Shown here: piece by piece, positions 37,525-48,912 of the stretch
Layout of the letters: each line of letters begins with the position of its first letter
How positions within the stretch are numbered: position 1 is the first letter of the stretch
NCBI RefSeq assembly: GCF_035917335.1
Contig: NZ_CP109067.1
Coordinates: forward strand, 6,137,001-6,201,000
DNA: 64,000 bases
Direction: 5' to 3'
DNA from: Micromonospora sp. NBC_01813
GTDB taxonomy: Bacteria; Actinomycetota; Actinomycetes; Mycobacteriales; Micromonosporaceae
Position numbers and translations under genes: made by a program
Notes under the pieces: generated by a model
Seen by the model: the letters and a program-made list of their open reading frames with translations, nothing else
What the model was told of the DNA's origin: nothing
Databases searched by the model: none

Positions 37525-37565
37525 GTCGCGGGCGGGGCCAGCCGGTGGCCGGCCCCGCCCGCGAC
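37525..37565. terminator. Bidirectional terminator between convergent genes
   Basis: A perfect 15-bp stem, GTCGCGGGCGGGGCC (37525-37539) with its complement at 37551-37565 and an 11-nt loop, fills the 53-bp gap between the hydrolase and protease stops. Confidence 0.75.
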
Positions 37566-37573
37566 GGGGATCG

Positions 37574-39436
<1,863 letters not shown>

Positions 39437-39587
39437 GTCCCGTCCTCTCATCGGATCGGCGTGGTCCGTCCGTTGACGGTGACAACGGATCAGCGCACGC
39501 CGATCTTGCTGAGAGTAATCTGGGTCGATACTGAGAAGTGATATTCCGATTGACCTATACCACCGGTGACATGGATCTGACGGCGGC

Positions 39588-41078
39588 TCAGCGGGACACG
39601 ATCTTGCGGCGCACCCCTCGTGCGTACTGCCGGGCCACGAAGACGGTAGCCCTGCCGAGGCTGCGGGCACCGCCGACGGGGACCGTCTTCGCGGCCCGCT
39701 GTCCGCGACCAGCCGCCGGCTTGGCCGCTGGCGTGTCGAGGGCGTCCGGGCCGCCAGCGGTCAGGTCGACGACGTCAAACTCGCTGCCGGTCTCCCACCG
39801 TTGGCCGTGACTGGCGGCGACCGCCTCGGTGAGCGCGCCGTCCGGGGTGCCCGCGTTCAGTGCCCGGCTGCGGGCCGCGGTCGACCACAACTCGACGGCG
39901 TGCTCGGCGGATCCGGCACCGGCGGGCAGCACCCGCAGCAGACCACAGCGCCACTTCTCCATGGCGGCGACCAGCGCTGCGACGGTCCCGGTACCAACGC
40001 CGAGTCGAGCCGGTACGCGCAGCAGGTACGGTGCCGGACCGGCGTTGCTCGGGGCGCGGCCGAGTATCCGGACCCGTGGCTCGTGGCGGTACTCGGTGGC
40101 GAGTAGCCGCAGCTCGGCCCGGCTGGTTCCGGTGTCTTCGGCTCCCGGGCCGCCGGGTTCCGGGTCGGTGGAGCCGGCCGTGTCGAAGTCCCCGACCAGT
40201 ACTACGTGCAGGTCGCGTTCGCCGCTGGCGAGGAGCCGGTCGACACTGGCGCGGACCACCTCGTACGGCTGGTCCACCGTGACCACGGCGCTGACCAGCG
40301 GCACGTGCCAGGTCCGACCGGGCCGGGCCCGGTTCTCCCGCGGGTACGGCAGCAGGTCGGCCAACTCCGCGCGAACCCGCCGGTCGGCCGCTGCCCGGTC
40401 CGGCCGGGTGCTGGTCCACAGTGCGGCGGCCGGTTCCGGGACGAAGTAGGCGCCGGCCTGGGCCAGTCGGTAGGCGACCTCGATGTCGGCACCCTGGCAC
40501 GGGTCCGAGCCGGCGCGGTACCGGTCCCGGTGGAACGCGTAGCCGGTGCCGGCGGCGGCCAGGAACGCGCGGTGGTCCGCGGTGCGCAGTTGATGGGTGG
40601 TGTCGAGCAGTTGGGTCAACTCGGCGTCGACCACGCTGTCGGGGAAGAGCTGGCCGAGGGTGCCGGCGCTGGCGTGGGCGACGATCACCTCCGGCTCCGG
40701 TGCCTTGCCGGTGAAGATCAGCGGTACGGCGAGACTGACCGCGTCCGGACTGGCCTGCTGCCAGCGGGTGAGTGTCGCGACGAAGTCGGGTGCCGGGACG
40801 GCGCCGGCCGGGATCCGTACGATGATCTCGCCTTTGGCGGCGCCGATCTCGCTGGCGAAGGCACGGTCGTCGGCACAGGCGACGATCTGCAGCAGGTCGT
40901 CCGGGTACCGCTGCTGGCGCAGCGCGGCCATGGTGCGGCCGGTGGCGGTCGGGTCGTCGCCGACGACGAGCACGCTGATCCCGGTGGCGGGCGTCGACTG
41001 CCCGGGTTCGGTGGGGGCGATCCGCGTCCAGTCGTTGTGCGGTGACGGAGCGGATGACACGGCGCCAGGCTGGGACAC
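39588..41078 (-). CDS. GT2-like glycosyltransferase (divergent)
   Basis: A 496-residue protein. An N-terminal GT-A-like fold is visible: ISVLVVGDDPTATGRTMAALRQQRYPDDLLQIVACADDRAF, GAAKGEIIVRIPAGAVPAPDFVATL and CQGADIEVAYRLAQAGAYFVPEP (the ED-x..R region of GT2). The usual DxD is replaced by IPAGAVP, so activity is uncertain. A second alpha/beta segment (HVPLVSAVVTVDQPYEVVRASVDRLL) may be another GT-A half. It is divergent from the next GT gene with 43 bp between starts. Confidence 0.7.
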   Translation of the reverse strand: MSQPGAVSSAPSPHNDWTRIAPTEPGQSTPATGISVLVVGDDPTATGRTMAALRQQRYPDDLLQIVACADDRAFASEIGAAKGEIIVRIPAGAVPAPDFVATLTRWQQASPDAVSLAVPLIFTGKAPEPEVIVAHASAGTLGQLFPDSVVDAELTQLLDTTHQLRTADHRAFLAAAGTGYAFHRDRYRAGSDPCQGADIEVAYRLAQAGAYFVPEPAAALWTSTRPDRAAADRRVRAELADLLPYPRENRARPGRTWHVPLVSAVVTVDQPYEVVRASVDRLLASGERDLHVVLVGDFDTAGSTDPEPGGPGAEDTGTSRAELRLLATEYRHEPRVRILGRAPSNAGPAPYLLRVPARLGVGTGTVAALVAAMEKWRCGLLRVLPAGAGSAEHAVELWSTAARSRALNAGTPDGALTEAVAASHGQRWETGSEFDVVDLTAGGPDALDTPAAKPAAGRGQRAAKTVPVGGARSLGRATVFVARQYARGVRRKIVSR

Positions 41079-41121
41079 GCGTGCAGCGTACCGGAAGGTC
41101 GGCCGGTAGCCTCTTGCTGAC

Positions 41122-43086
41122 GTGGGTCGGGCGCTCCGCGCGCGTCGGCCCGTTGGGATCCGAGCCGGAAATCAGGTGGCGCAGGTGGCGGACAAGACGG
41201 CGGGCGACGCCATCCGGGCCGGGGGGCCGGCTTCCGCCCGGTTCGGGCGGGCGGACCATCGCCGCTGGTGGTGGCGGATCCGGCTGGATGAGCGGTCGGC
41301 GGGGCAGCCGCTACCGGCTCGCACCGGGATGGCCCGGCGGGTGCTGGTCGACGCCGACTCGGTGGCCGCGCTCCGCGGGTTGCTCACCGAGCCGGCCGCC
41401 GTCACCCCGGTGCGGCAGTTGACCGTACGGGTACGACGGTGGCGTCCGCCGGCACCGGGCTGGTCGGGACGACTCGGGTCGGTCGCCGGCATCCGCCGGC
41501 ACCGGGTTCGGCTGCCGCACGGTGGCGGTGCCGCCCGGGTGAGCGTCGAGTTGGCCGCGCCGGTCCCGCTGTACGTTCTGCTCTCCGCCGTGTTGGCGGT
41601 GCTGGCGCCGGTGCGTCCGCTGCCTCGACCGGCGAGCGCCGACGTGACCGCGATCGGCGTCGTACCGGCCTGGTTGCCGCTGACCGCCAACCACTCGGTG
41701 GCCGGGCAACTCGCGGTCAATCCGGAGATCCGGGGGTACGACGTGGTGCTCGCCCCGGATGCGGCGGCGCTTGCCGCCGGGCCGGATCTGGTGGGCGTCG
41801 CGGTGACCGCCGGGGACACCGGTGCCCGGGTGACGAACCGCCAGCCGGTGGTGTTGATCGATCCGGCGGTGGCCAACCCGATCGGTCGGGGCCGCCGGTA
41901 CGGCCCGGCGGAACCGACCGGGGTGCTGGAGTTGCGGTCGGGCGAGCCGGCACCGGGTTGGTCGGTGCGGGCCGCCGATGCCCCGAGCGGGTCGGTGCCG
42001 CTCGCGCAGGGCCGGCTCGACGGCGTACCGCTGTCCGGCGACCAGTTGGCCGCCGTACGCCGGTTCGGGCAGTTGATCTGTCCGGAGGTCCCGGCGACGG
42101 AGCCGGCAGCGGAGGCGGTGTTGTTGGCGCAGTTGGCGGCGACCGGTGCGGTGCTGCGGCTGCCGCAGGTGCCGCCGTCGGTCGCCGACCGGCTCGCGGA
42201 GCCGTTGCTGGAGTTGATCGGCAGCGACCTGCCGGGGGTCGGCGCGGATCCGTTGGAGTGGGAGATCCGCAGTGTCCGGCAGCGGTCGGCGGCGCTGCGT
42301 GGGCATGCCGCCGCGTTCGCCGCCGGTGATGTCACCGCCGGGGCCTTTCCCTCGTTGGCGGCGCCGCCGTCGGTGAGCGCGGTGCTGGTCACCCGCCGGC
42401 CGGAGTATCTGCCGGAGGTGGTGCGCCAACTCGCCGGGCAGAGCTACCCGGAGCTGGAGATCGTGCTCTGCCTGCACGGCATCGAGTTGGCCGCCGACGT
42501 GCGGTCGCGGCTGGCCGAGTGCGGGCGGCCGATCCAGATCTTCAGCGCACCCGCCGGGTTCAGTTTCGGTGAGGTGATGGGTGCGGCGACCGCCCGGGCC
42601 CGGGGCAGTCTGGTCACCAAGGTGGACGACGACGACGTGTACGGACCGGAGCACGTCTGGGATCTGGTGTTGGCCCGGGAGTTCTCCGGGGCGACGTTGG
42701 TCGGTAAGGCGGCCGAGTTCGTGGTGCTACAGACCTTGGGCGTGACGGTACGCCGGGCGGCGGTGCCGCCGGAGGCGTACGGCGCCCCGGTCGCGGGCGG
42801 CACGATGTTGATGGCGCGCGGTGACCTGGAGGCGGTCGGTGGGTGGCGGCCGGTGCCCCGCTCGGTGGATCGCGGGTTGATGGACCGGGTGCTGCGGGCC
42901 GGTGGGCTGATCTACCGGACCCATCCGCTGGGTTACCTGTACGAGCGACGGGCTGCGGGGCACACCTGGGACGCCGGGCTCGACTATTTTCTTCGCCGCG
43001 CGGGCCAGCAGTGGGACGGGGTGCCCCGGCATCGGGAGTTCGGCACGGCACCACAGGTACCGCAGGGTGCCGGTCAGCGCCGGTAG
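41122..43086 (+). CDS. GT2 family glycosyltransferase with long N-terminal extension
   Basis: A 654-residue protein from GTG 41122, with TAGCCT nine bases upstream. The first ~410 residues are of unknown fold, rich in Val/Pro/Arg, with no catalytic motif. The GT-A domain is C-terminal: PSVSAVLVTRRPEYLPEVVRQLAGQSYPELEIVLCLHG, GAATARARGSLVTKVDDDDVYGPEHVWDL (DxD), and APVAGGTMLMARGDLEAVGGW. It shares a short divergent promoter with the 39588 GT-like gene; the two were probably acquired or regulated together. Acceptor unknown. Confidence 0.8.
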   Translation: MGRALRARRPVGIRAGNQVAQVADKTAGDAIRAGGPASARFGRADHRRWWWRIRLDERSAGQPLPARTGMARRVLVDADSVAALRGLLTEPAAVTPVRQLTVRVRRWRPPAPGWSGRLGSVAGIRRHRVRLPHGGGAARVSVELAAPVPLYVLLSAVLAVLAPVRPLPRPASADVTAIGVVPAWLPLTANHSVAGQLAVNPEIRGYDVVLAPDAAALAAGPDLVGVAVTAGDTGARVTNRQPVVLIDPAVANPIGRGRRYGPAEPTGVLELRSGEPAPGWSVRAADAPSGSVPLAQGRLDGVPLSGDQLAAVRRFGQLICPEVPATEPAAEAVLLAQLAATGAVLRLPQVPPSVADRLAEPLLELIGSDLPGVGADPLEWEIRSVRQRSAALRGHAAAFAAGDVTAGAFPSLAAPPSVSAVLVTRRPEYLPEVVRQLAGQSYPELEIVLCLHGIELAADVRSRLAECGRPIQIFSAPAGFSFGEVMGAATARARGSLVTKVDDDDVYGPEHVWDLVLAREFSGATLVGKAAEFVVLQTLGVTVRRAAVPPEAYGAPVAGGTMLMARGDLEAVGGWRPVPRSVDRGLMDRVLRAGGLIYRTHPLGYLYERRAAGHTWDAGLDYFLRRAGQQWDGVPRHREFGTAPQVPQGAGQRR

Positions 43087-43239
43087 GGTGACGAAGTAAC
43101 CGCTAGGTAACCGCCTAGATCAAGATCCGTAATCGAGCTGTCACAATGTGAACATGGCACGTTTACCCGATGTGCTAGATCGATGGCGCTCGGCACAGTC
43201 ATCGAGGGGTCGGGTAATCGATGCTGCGGGGAGGTGACG

Positions 43240-44562
43240 GTGACCACCGTCGCGCTCAAGGACGTGACCAAGGTCTTCTCGGACGGGACCACCGCTGTCG
43301 ACAACGTCAATCTCGACGTCAACGACGGCGAGTTCATGGTGCTGCTCGGCCCTTCCGGCTGTGGCAAGTCGACCGTGCTGCGCATGATCGCGGGTCTCGA
43401 GGACCCCAGTAGCGGTGCGGTGCTGCTCGACGGCGAGCTGGCCAACGACATCCCGCCCCGGGACCGCCGGGTCGCCATGGTCTTCCAGGACTTCGCGCTC
43501 TACCCGCACATGACGGTGGGCGACAACATCGCCTTCCCGCTGCGGCTCGCCGGCGTCGACACCGGCTCGCGGGCCGAGCGGGTCGCCGACGTGGCCAGTG
43601 CTCTCGGCATCGGCGACGTGCTCGCCCGCCGCCCGAGCCAGCTCTCCGGCGGCCAGCGGCAGCGGGTGGCGATGGGGCGGGCGATCGTGCGCCGACCCGG
43701 ACTGTTCCTGATGGACGAGCCGCTGTCCAACCTGGACAGCGGGCTGCGGGCCGAACTGCGGGCGGAGATCTCCGGACTGGTGCGCGAGCTCGGCGTCAGC
43801 ACGGTCTACGTCACCCACGACCAGGCAGAAGCGCTGACCATGGCCGACCGGGTGGCGATCATGCGCAAGGGCGTGCTGCAGGATGTCGGAACCCCGACCG
43901 AGGTGTACGGCCGGCCGGCCACCCTCTACGTCGCCGCGTTCCTCGGCAGCCCCAGGATGAACCTGCTGGAAGCCTCGGTCTACGTGCACCTCGATCGGTA
44001 CGTGGCGCTCAATCTGGGCGATCAGGCGCTGTATCTGCCGTGGAGCGACATCCGGGCCCGAGCGGTGTCGCACTACCACGGCGAACGCATCGTGGTCGGA
44101 CTCCGGGCCGAAGCACTCACCCCGGTCGCCCCGGACAGCCCGGGTGACGTACTCCAGGGCCGGATCCGGTTCCTCGAACACCACGGCCACGAGTCGCTGG
44201 CCTACCTCGACATCGGGGCCACCGCGATCATGGTCGACGACCTCGGCGGTACGCCGGTGGAGTCCACCGGCACCTCGGGCGGGCGACTGCGCCGGCTGGG
44301 CAGCGTGATGCAGCGGCTCACCGGGCGACCAGCCGAGCCGGCCGCCGCCGCCGACCAGGACCCGTCGGGCCGGACCGGCGACAAACGGGAGAGCGTGCTC
44401 AGCGACGGTGGCCGGCACCACCGTCGACCGGCCGAACTGGCGGTACGGCTCGCTCCGTACCCGGCGGTCACCCCTGGGCATCCGCTGGCGGTTTCGGTCC
44501 GGATGGACGCACTGCACTTCTTCGACGAGCGCGGCGACCGGATCGACGTCGGGTGGCGCTGA
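43240..44562 (+). CDS. Sugar ABC importer ATPase (MsiK/UgpC-like)
   Basis: A 440-residue ATPase from GTG 43240, with GGGGAGG five bases upstream. The nucleotide-binding domain has Walker A GPSGCGKST, Q-loop VFQDFALYPHMTVGDNIAFPL, signature LSGGQRQRVAMGRAI, Walker B LFLMDEPLSNLD and the switch His in VTHDQAEAL. The C-terminal TOBE region is longer than usual (~440 versus ~370-380) because of an Arg/Ala/Asp-rich insertion. No permease or binding protein is adjacent, so it may serve several sugar importers in trans, as MsiK does. Confidence 0.88.
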   Translation: MTTVALKDVTKVFSDGTTAVDNVNLDVNDGEFMVLLGPSGCGKSTVLRMIAGLEDPSSGAVLLDGELANDIPPRDRRVAMVFQDFALYPHMTVGDNIAFPLRLAGVDTGSRAERVADVASALGIGDVLARRPSQLSGGQRQRVAMGRAIVRRPGLFLMDEPLSNLDSGLRAELRAEISGLVRELGVSTVYVTHDQAEALTMADRVAIMRKGVLQDVGTPTEVYGRPATLYVAAFLGSPRMNLLEASVYVHLDRYVALNLGDQALYLPWSDIRARAVSHYHGERIVVGLRAEALTPVAPDSPGDVLQGRIRFLEHHGHESLAYLDIGATAIMVDDLGGTPVESTGTSGGRLRRLGSVMQRLTGRPAEPAAAADQDPSGRTGDKRESVLSDGGRHHRRPAELAVRLAPYPAVTPGHPLAVSVRMDALHFFDERGDRIDVGWR

Positions 44563-44639
44563 GCGACCTTCTCGTCACGACCGGTCGGCGCGCCGGGGAA
44601 ACCGGGCCGGCCCGATGGAGATCGGGCTAGATTGGCGGA

Positions 44640-45389
44640 GTGCTCGGTCTACCCGCTCATGTGACCGCCTGCCTGTTCGATCTCGATGGGGTGCTGACCC
44701 AGACCGCGAAGGTACACAACGCGGCGTGGGAGGAGACGTTCAACGACTTCCTCCGCAGTCGGGCCACCGCCACCGGCACGCCCTTCGTGCCCTTCGATCC
44801 AGGCGCCGACTACAGCCAGTACGTCGACGGCCGCCCGCGGGCCGACGGGGTGCGTTCCTTCCTCGCCTCACGAAACGTTGAGATTCCCGAGGGGTCGGCG
44901 GACGACCCCCCGGAGGCCGACACCGTCAACGGCATCGGCAGCCGGAAGAACGAGATCCTGCTGCGACGCATCTCCTCCGACGGCGTGCAGGTCTACGACG
45001 GTTCGTTGGCCTATCTCCATGCCGCCCGCTGGGTCGGGCTGCAGCGGGCCGTCGTCTCGGCCAGCGCGAACTGCCAGGACGTGCTGATCGCCGCGGGGAT
45101 TGAGGAGTTGGTCGAGGTGCGGGTAGACGGGGTGATCGCGCGAGAAAAAGGCCTGCGCGGCAAGCCGGAACCGGACACGTTCCTGGCCGCCGCGGCGCAG
45201 CTGGGCGTGGAGCCGGGCAACGCCGCGGTCTTCGAGGACGCCCTGGCCGGGGTGTCGGCGGCGCGAGCCGGCGAGTTCGGCTGGGTGATCGGTGTCGACC
45301 GGGTCGGCATCGGAGATGAACTGCTCGCCAACGGTGCCGACATCGTGGTGGGCGATCTGGGGGACCTGCTTGCCGGAGCCGAACGGTGA
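44640..45389 (+). CDS. Beta-phosphoglucomutase-type HAD hydrolase
   Basis: A 249-residue HAD protein from GTG 44640; TAGATT six bases upstream suggests leaderless transcription. The catalytic pair is Asp14/Asp16 in CLFDLDGVLTQTAKVHNAAWEETF. Later motifs are VVSASANCQDVL, the Lys in REKGLRGKPEPDTFL and FEDALAGVSAARAGEF. The family isomerises beta-glucose 1-phosphate to glucose 6-phosphate. Translational coupling (GTGA) to a GH65 phosphorylase, which releases beta-glucose 1-phosphate, makes that role very likely. Confidence 0.9.
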   Translation: MLGLPAHVTACLFDLDGVLTQTAKVHNAAWEETFNDFLRSRATATGTPFVPFDPGADYSQYVDGRPRADGVRSFLASRNVEIPEGSADDPPEADTVNGIGSRKNEILLRRISSDGVQVYDGSLAYLHAARWVGLQRAVVSASANCQDVLIAAGIEELVEVRVDGVIAREKGLRGKPEPDTFLAAAAQLGVEPGNAAVFEDALAGVSAARAGEFGWVIGVDRVGIGDELLANGADIVVGDLGDLLAGAER

Positions 45390-47755
45390 TCCGCGAGCGG
45401 GCCTATCCGGTCGAGCCCTGGCATGTCCGGGAGACCCGGCTCGACTTCGACATCCTGGCGCAGTCCGAGTCGGTCTTCGCCCTCGCCAACGGGCACGTGG
45501 GGTTCCGGGGCAACCTGGACGAGGGTGAGCCGCACGGCCTGCCGGGCACGTACCTCAACTCGTTCTACGAGTTGCGGCCGCTGCCGTACGCCGAGGCCGG
45601 CTACGGCTTCCCCGAGTCCGGCCAGACGCTGGTCAACGTCACCAACGGCAAGCCGATCCGGTTGCTGGTCGACGACGAGCCGTTCGACGTGCGCTACGGC
45701 GACCTGATCTCCCACGAGCGGGTCCTCGACCTGCGGGCCGGGCTGCTGGACCGCCGGCTGGAGTGGCGCTCACCGGCCGGGCGCACGGCCCGGGTACGCA
45801 GCACCCGGCTGGTCTCGTTCACCCAGCGGGCGGTCGCCGCGATCTGCTTCGAGGTCGAGGCGGTCGACGAGCCGCTGCGGATCATCGTGCAGTCCGAGCT
45901 GGTCGCCAACGAGGAGTTGCCGGCACAGAGCAAGGATCCTCGGGTGGCCGCCGTGCTGGATCAGCCGTTGCAGGCCGAGGAGCGGCTGGTGCAGTCCGAC
46001 GGTGGGCTGCTGATCCACCGGACCAAGGCCAGCGGCCTGCGCATGGCGGCGGCGATGGGGCACGAGATCGACGGCCCGGACGGCGTCGCGGTCAGCACCG
46101 AGGGGTTCGACGACTGGGTGCGCACCACCGTTTCCTGCACCCTGCAGCCGGGGCAGCGGCTGCGGATGGTCAAGCTGCTGACGTACGGCTGGTCCAGCCA
46201 GCGCTCCCTGCCGGCGCTGCGCGACCAGGTCGGCGCGGCCCTGGCCGGTGCCCGCATCTCCGGTTGGGAAGGGCTCTGCACGGAGCAACGCAAGTACCTC
46301 GACGACTTCTGGGACCACTCGGACGTGCGGGTGGACGGTGATCCGGAGATCCAGCAGGCGGTCCGGTTCGGCCTGTTCCACGTGCTGCAGGCCGGCGCCC
46401 GAGCCGAGCAGCGGCCGATCGCGGCGAAGGGCCTCACCGGACCGGGGTACGACGGACACGCCTTCTGGGACACCGAGATGTTCGTGCTGCCGGTGTTGAC
46501 GTACACCCAGCCGGCGGCGGTCGCCTCGGTGTTGCGGTGGCGGCATTCGACTCTGGATCAGGCCCGGGAGCGGGCCCGGATGCTCGGGCTCAACGGTGCG
46601 GCGTTCCCGTGGCGGACCATCCGTGGCCAGGAGTGCTCGGCGTACTGGCCGGCCGGTACGGCGGCGTTCCACGTCGCGGCCGACATCGCCGACGCGGTCC
46701 GGCGCTACGTCCAGGCCACCGGGGACATGGAGTTCGAGCGGGAGATCGGCCTGGAACTGCTGGTGGAGACCGCCCGGCTGTGGCGTTCGCTGGGCCACCA
46801 CGACCGGCACGGCCGGTTCCACATCGACGGGGTGACCGGCCCGGACGAGTACACCGCAGTGGTCGACGACAACATCTACACCAACCTGATGGCGCAGCGG
46901 AACCTGCTCGCGGCGGCCGACTGCGCGCTGCGCTACACCGACCGGGCCTGGGTGCTGGGCGTCGACGACGAGGAGACCGCGGCCTGGCGGGACGCGGCAC
47001 TGTCGATGCACGTGCCGTACGACGACGAGTTGGGCGTGCATCCGCAGTCGGCCGGTTTCACCCGGCACCAGGAGTGGGACTTCCCGGGCACCCCGCAGGA
47101 CCACTACCCGCTGCTGCTGCACTACCCGTACTTCGATCTGTACCGCAAGCAGGTGGTCAAGCAGGCCGACCTGGCGTTGGCGATGCACTGGCGGGGCGAC
47201 GCCTTCACCGACGAGGAGAAGGCGCGCAACTTCGCCTACTACGAGCGGCGTACGGTGCGCGACTCGTCGCTGTCGGCGTGCACCCAGTCGGTGATCGCGG
47301 CGGAGACGGGGCATCTGGAGCTCGCCCACGACTACATGGGCGAGGCCGCGTTGATGGACCTGCACGACATCAACCGCAACACCCGTGACGGCATCCACGT
47401 CGCGGCGCTGGCCGGGGCGTGGCTGGCGTTGGTGGCCGGGTTCGGTGGGATGCGCGACCACACCGGCGAGCTTTCGTTCGCGCCCCGGCTTCCGCAGCGG
47501 ATCAATCGGCTCGAGTTCACCATGATGTGGCGGGGCATGCGGCTGCGGGTGACCGTCCAGCACGACGAGGTGACCTACTCGTTGCGCGACGTCGATCCGA
47601 ACGTCACGATCGAGCTGACCCACCATGGCGAGCCGATCACGGTCGCCGCGGACAAGCCGATCACCCGGTCGATCCCGCCGGCCGGGCCGGCCGGCCCGCC
47701 GCCGCAGCAACCGACCGGCCGTTCACCGGTACGCCGTTCGGCCCGCACCGACTGA
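45386..47755 (+). CDS. GH65 family disaccharide phosphorylase (maltose/trehalose/kojibiose type)
   Basis: A 789-residue enzyme. GTG 45386 overlaps the mutase stop. It has the N-terminal super-sandwich (ALANGHVGFRGNLDEGEPHGLPGTYLNSFYE), the (alpha/alpha)6 barrel, and the catalytic acid Glu488 in HIDGVTGPDEYTAVVDDN. Other barrel motifs are GYDGHAFWDTEMFVLPVL and KQVVKQADLALAM. It phosphorolyses an alpha-linked glucose disaccharide to beta-glucose 1-phosphate plus glucose or another sugar. The exact disaccharide cannot be read from sequence here. A Pro-rich disordered tail ends the protein. Confidence 0.92.
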   Translation: MIRERAYPVEPWHVRETRLDFDILAQSESVFALANGHVGFRGNLDEGEPHGLPGTYLNSFYELRPLPYAEAGYGFPESGQTLVNVTNGKPIRLLVDDEPFDVRYGDLISHERVLDLRAGLLDRRLEWRSPAGRTARVRSTRLVSFTQRAVAAICFEVEAVDEPLRIIVQSELVANEELPAQSKDPRVAAVLDQPLQAEERLVQSDGGLLIHRTKASGLRMAAAMGHEIDGPDGVAVSTEGFDDWVRTTVSCTLQPGQRLRMVKLLTYGWSSQRSLPALRDQVGAALAGARISGWEGLCTEQRKYLDDFWDHSDVRVDGDPEIQQAVRFGLFHVLQAGARAEQRPIAAKGLTGPGYDGHAFWDTEMFVLPVLTYTQPAAVASVLRWRHSTLDQARERARMLGLNGAAFPWRTIRGQECSAYWPAGTAAFHVAADIADAVRRYVQATGDMEFEREIGLELLVETARLWRSLGHHDRHGRFHIDGVTGPDEYTAVVDDNIYTNLMAQRNLLAAADCALRYTDRAWVLGVDDEETAAWRDAALSMHVPYDDELGVHPQSAGFTRHQEWDFPGTPQDHYPLLLHYPYFDLYRKQVVKQADLALAMHWRGDAFTDEEKARNFAYYERRTVRDSSLSACTQSVIAAETGHLELAHDYMGEAALMDLHDINRNTRDGIHVAALAGAWLALVAGFGGMRDHTGELSFAPRLPQRINRLEFTMMWRGMRLRVTVQHDEVTYSLRDVDPNVTIELTHHGEPITVAADKPITRSIPPAGPAGPPPQQPTGRSPVRRSARTD

Positions 47756-47787
47756 CCGGGCCGACCACCGTCCGTCCTACTGGGGGA

Positions 47788-47818
47788 GTGCCGGTCAGCA
47801 AGTGTGACTGACCGGCAC
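47788..47818. terminator. Terminator between GH65 and the coiled-coil protein
   Basis: GTGCCGGTCAG (47788-47798) and its perfect complement (47808-47818) flank a 9-nt loop, 32 bp past the GH65 stop and 57 bp before the convergent stop. It may act in both directions. Confidence 0.75.
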
Positions 47819-47875
47819 CTCCCGTTCGTGACCGGCGGCGCGACCGACCGGGCCCGCCCTTCAAAGCCCTGCCCT

Positions 47876-48898
47876 TTACAGCAAGGACAGATGTACGTGG
47901 TTGGTGTGGTCACTGCTCGGGTCGCCGCCGGCGCCACTGTAGGAGCTCCAGCCGGTCGTCGGTGACCAGAACTGCCGGTACCAGATGACGTACAGGATGC
48001 CGAGCTTGTCGGCGTTGCGGACCAGGAACGCGGTGAGGTTGTTGCCGTACAGCCGGTCGTCGCCGAAGGCGTCGCCGCCGAATCCGCTGGACTGCGCGGA
48101 GAAGTCGCAGGCGCGCCCCTTGGGGTGCTCGAACGGCCCGCCGGACCGGAAGCAGGAGACGAAGCGGGTGAACCCGGCCTTCTGCGTCTCGTTGAGCGCG
48201 TGCTGGGTGCGCGGGGTGATGCAGCCGGACGTGGTGGGGTCGTCCTGACTGCACGACTGCCCCGGCCACGAGCCGTCGGGGTTGCGGGGTGCCTGCGCGG
48301 CTACCGGCGAGGTGGCCGAGACGAAGCCGTTGGTGGCGACCGCCCCGACCAGCTTCAGGGCCCGCTCCGCCTCCTTCTTCTGCTTGTCCATGGCGGTGAG
48401 CTGCTGCTCCTCGCGGGCGACCTCGGCGTCGATCGCCGCGACGGCGCGGGCGGCCTGCTCGCGTGCCTGGTTGAGCTCGCGTACCCGCTTGTTGTCGTGC
48501 ATGGCGATCATGTCCAGGCCTTCGGCCCGTTCCAGCAGATCGTCCGGGTTGGCGCTGTTGAGCAGCACCATCACCGGGGTGATCCGGCCGAGCCGGTACG
48601 AGTTGGCGGCCACCTCGCCGATCTGGGGGGTCAGCGAGTCCAGTCGTTCCTGGATCTTCTCCAGTTCGAGGCTGAGCTGGAGTTGCCGCTTACGTGACTC
48701 CTCGACGGCGGCCTTGGCCTCGACGAAGCCGCGCCCGGTCGATTCGAGCACCTCGCTGAGCAGCGGTGGTGCGCCTTCGTCCGCGGGATCGGACTCCTGG
48801 GCGGCGGCCGGCGACGCGACGACGAACCCGGCGAGTAGGGCGGTAACGGCGGCCAGCGCCGCAGCCAGCGGAAACCGCCGGCGGAGGGGTGCGGTCAT
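47876..48898 (-). CDS. Secreted coiled-coil protein with ARB_07466-like C-terminal domain
   Basis: A 340-residue exported protein: signal peptide FPLAAALAAVTALLAGFVVASPAAAQ, then a coiled coil (~50-180: EAKAAVEESRKRQLQLSLELEKIQERLD ... EEQQLTAMDKQKKEAERAL). The C-terminal domain has GCITPRTQHAL, FVSCFRSGGPFEHPKGRACDFS, ILYVIWYRQFWSP and DHTNHVHLS. Its conserved His/Asp residues recall D-Ala-D-Ala-peptidase-like folds. The arrangement matches actinobacterial wall-associated proteins. It is preceded by a c-di-AMP riboswitch, as are many actinobacterial wall hydrolases. Confidence 0.85.
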   Translation of the reverse strand: MTAPLRRRFPLAAALAAVTALLAGFVVASPAAAQESDPADEGAPPLLSEVLESTGRGFVEAKAAVEESRKRQLQLSLELEKIQERLDSLTPQIGEVAANSYRLGRITPVMVLLNSANPDDLLERAEGLDMIAMHDNKRVRELNQAREQAARAVAAIDAEVAREEQQLTAMDKQKKEAERALKLVGAVATNGFVSATSPVAAQAPRNPDGSWPGQSCSQDDPTTSGCITPRTQHALNETQKAGFTRFVSCFRSGGPFEHPKGRACDFSAQSSGFGGDAFGDDRLYGNNLTAFLVRNADKLGILYVIWYRQFWSPTTGWSSYSGAGGDPSSDHTNHVHLSLL

Positions 48899-48912
48899 CC
48901 TGTTCCTTTCCT

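Noticed and set aside
43141-43151. TCACAATGTGA as a CRP-type site upstream of the sugar ATPase
   Set aside because: Arms are in the reverse order and spacing of a CRP site (TGTGA-N6-TCACA); likely chance.
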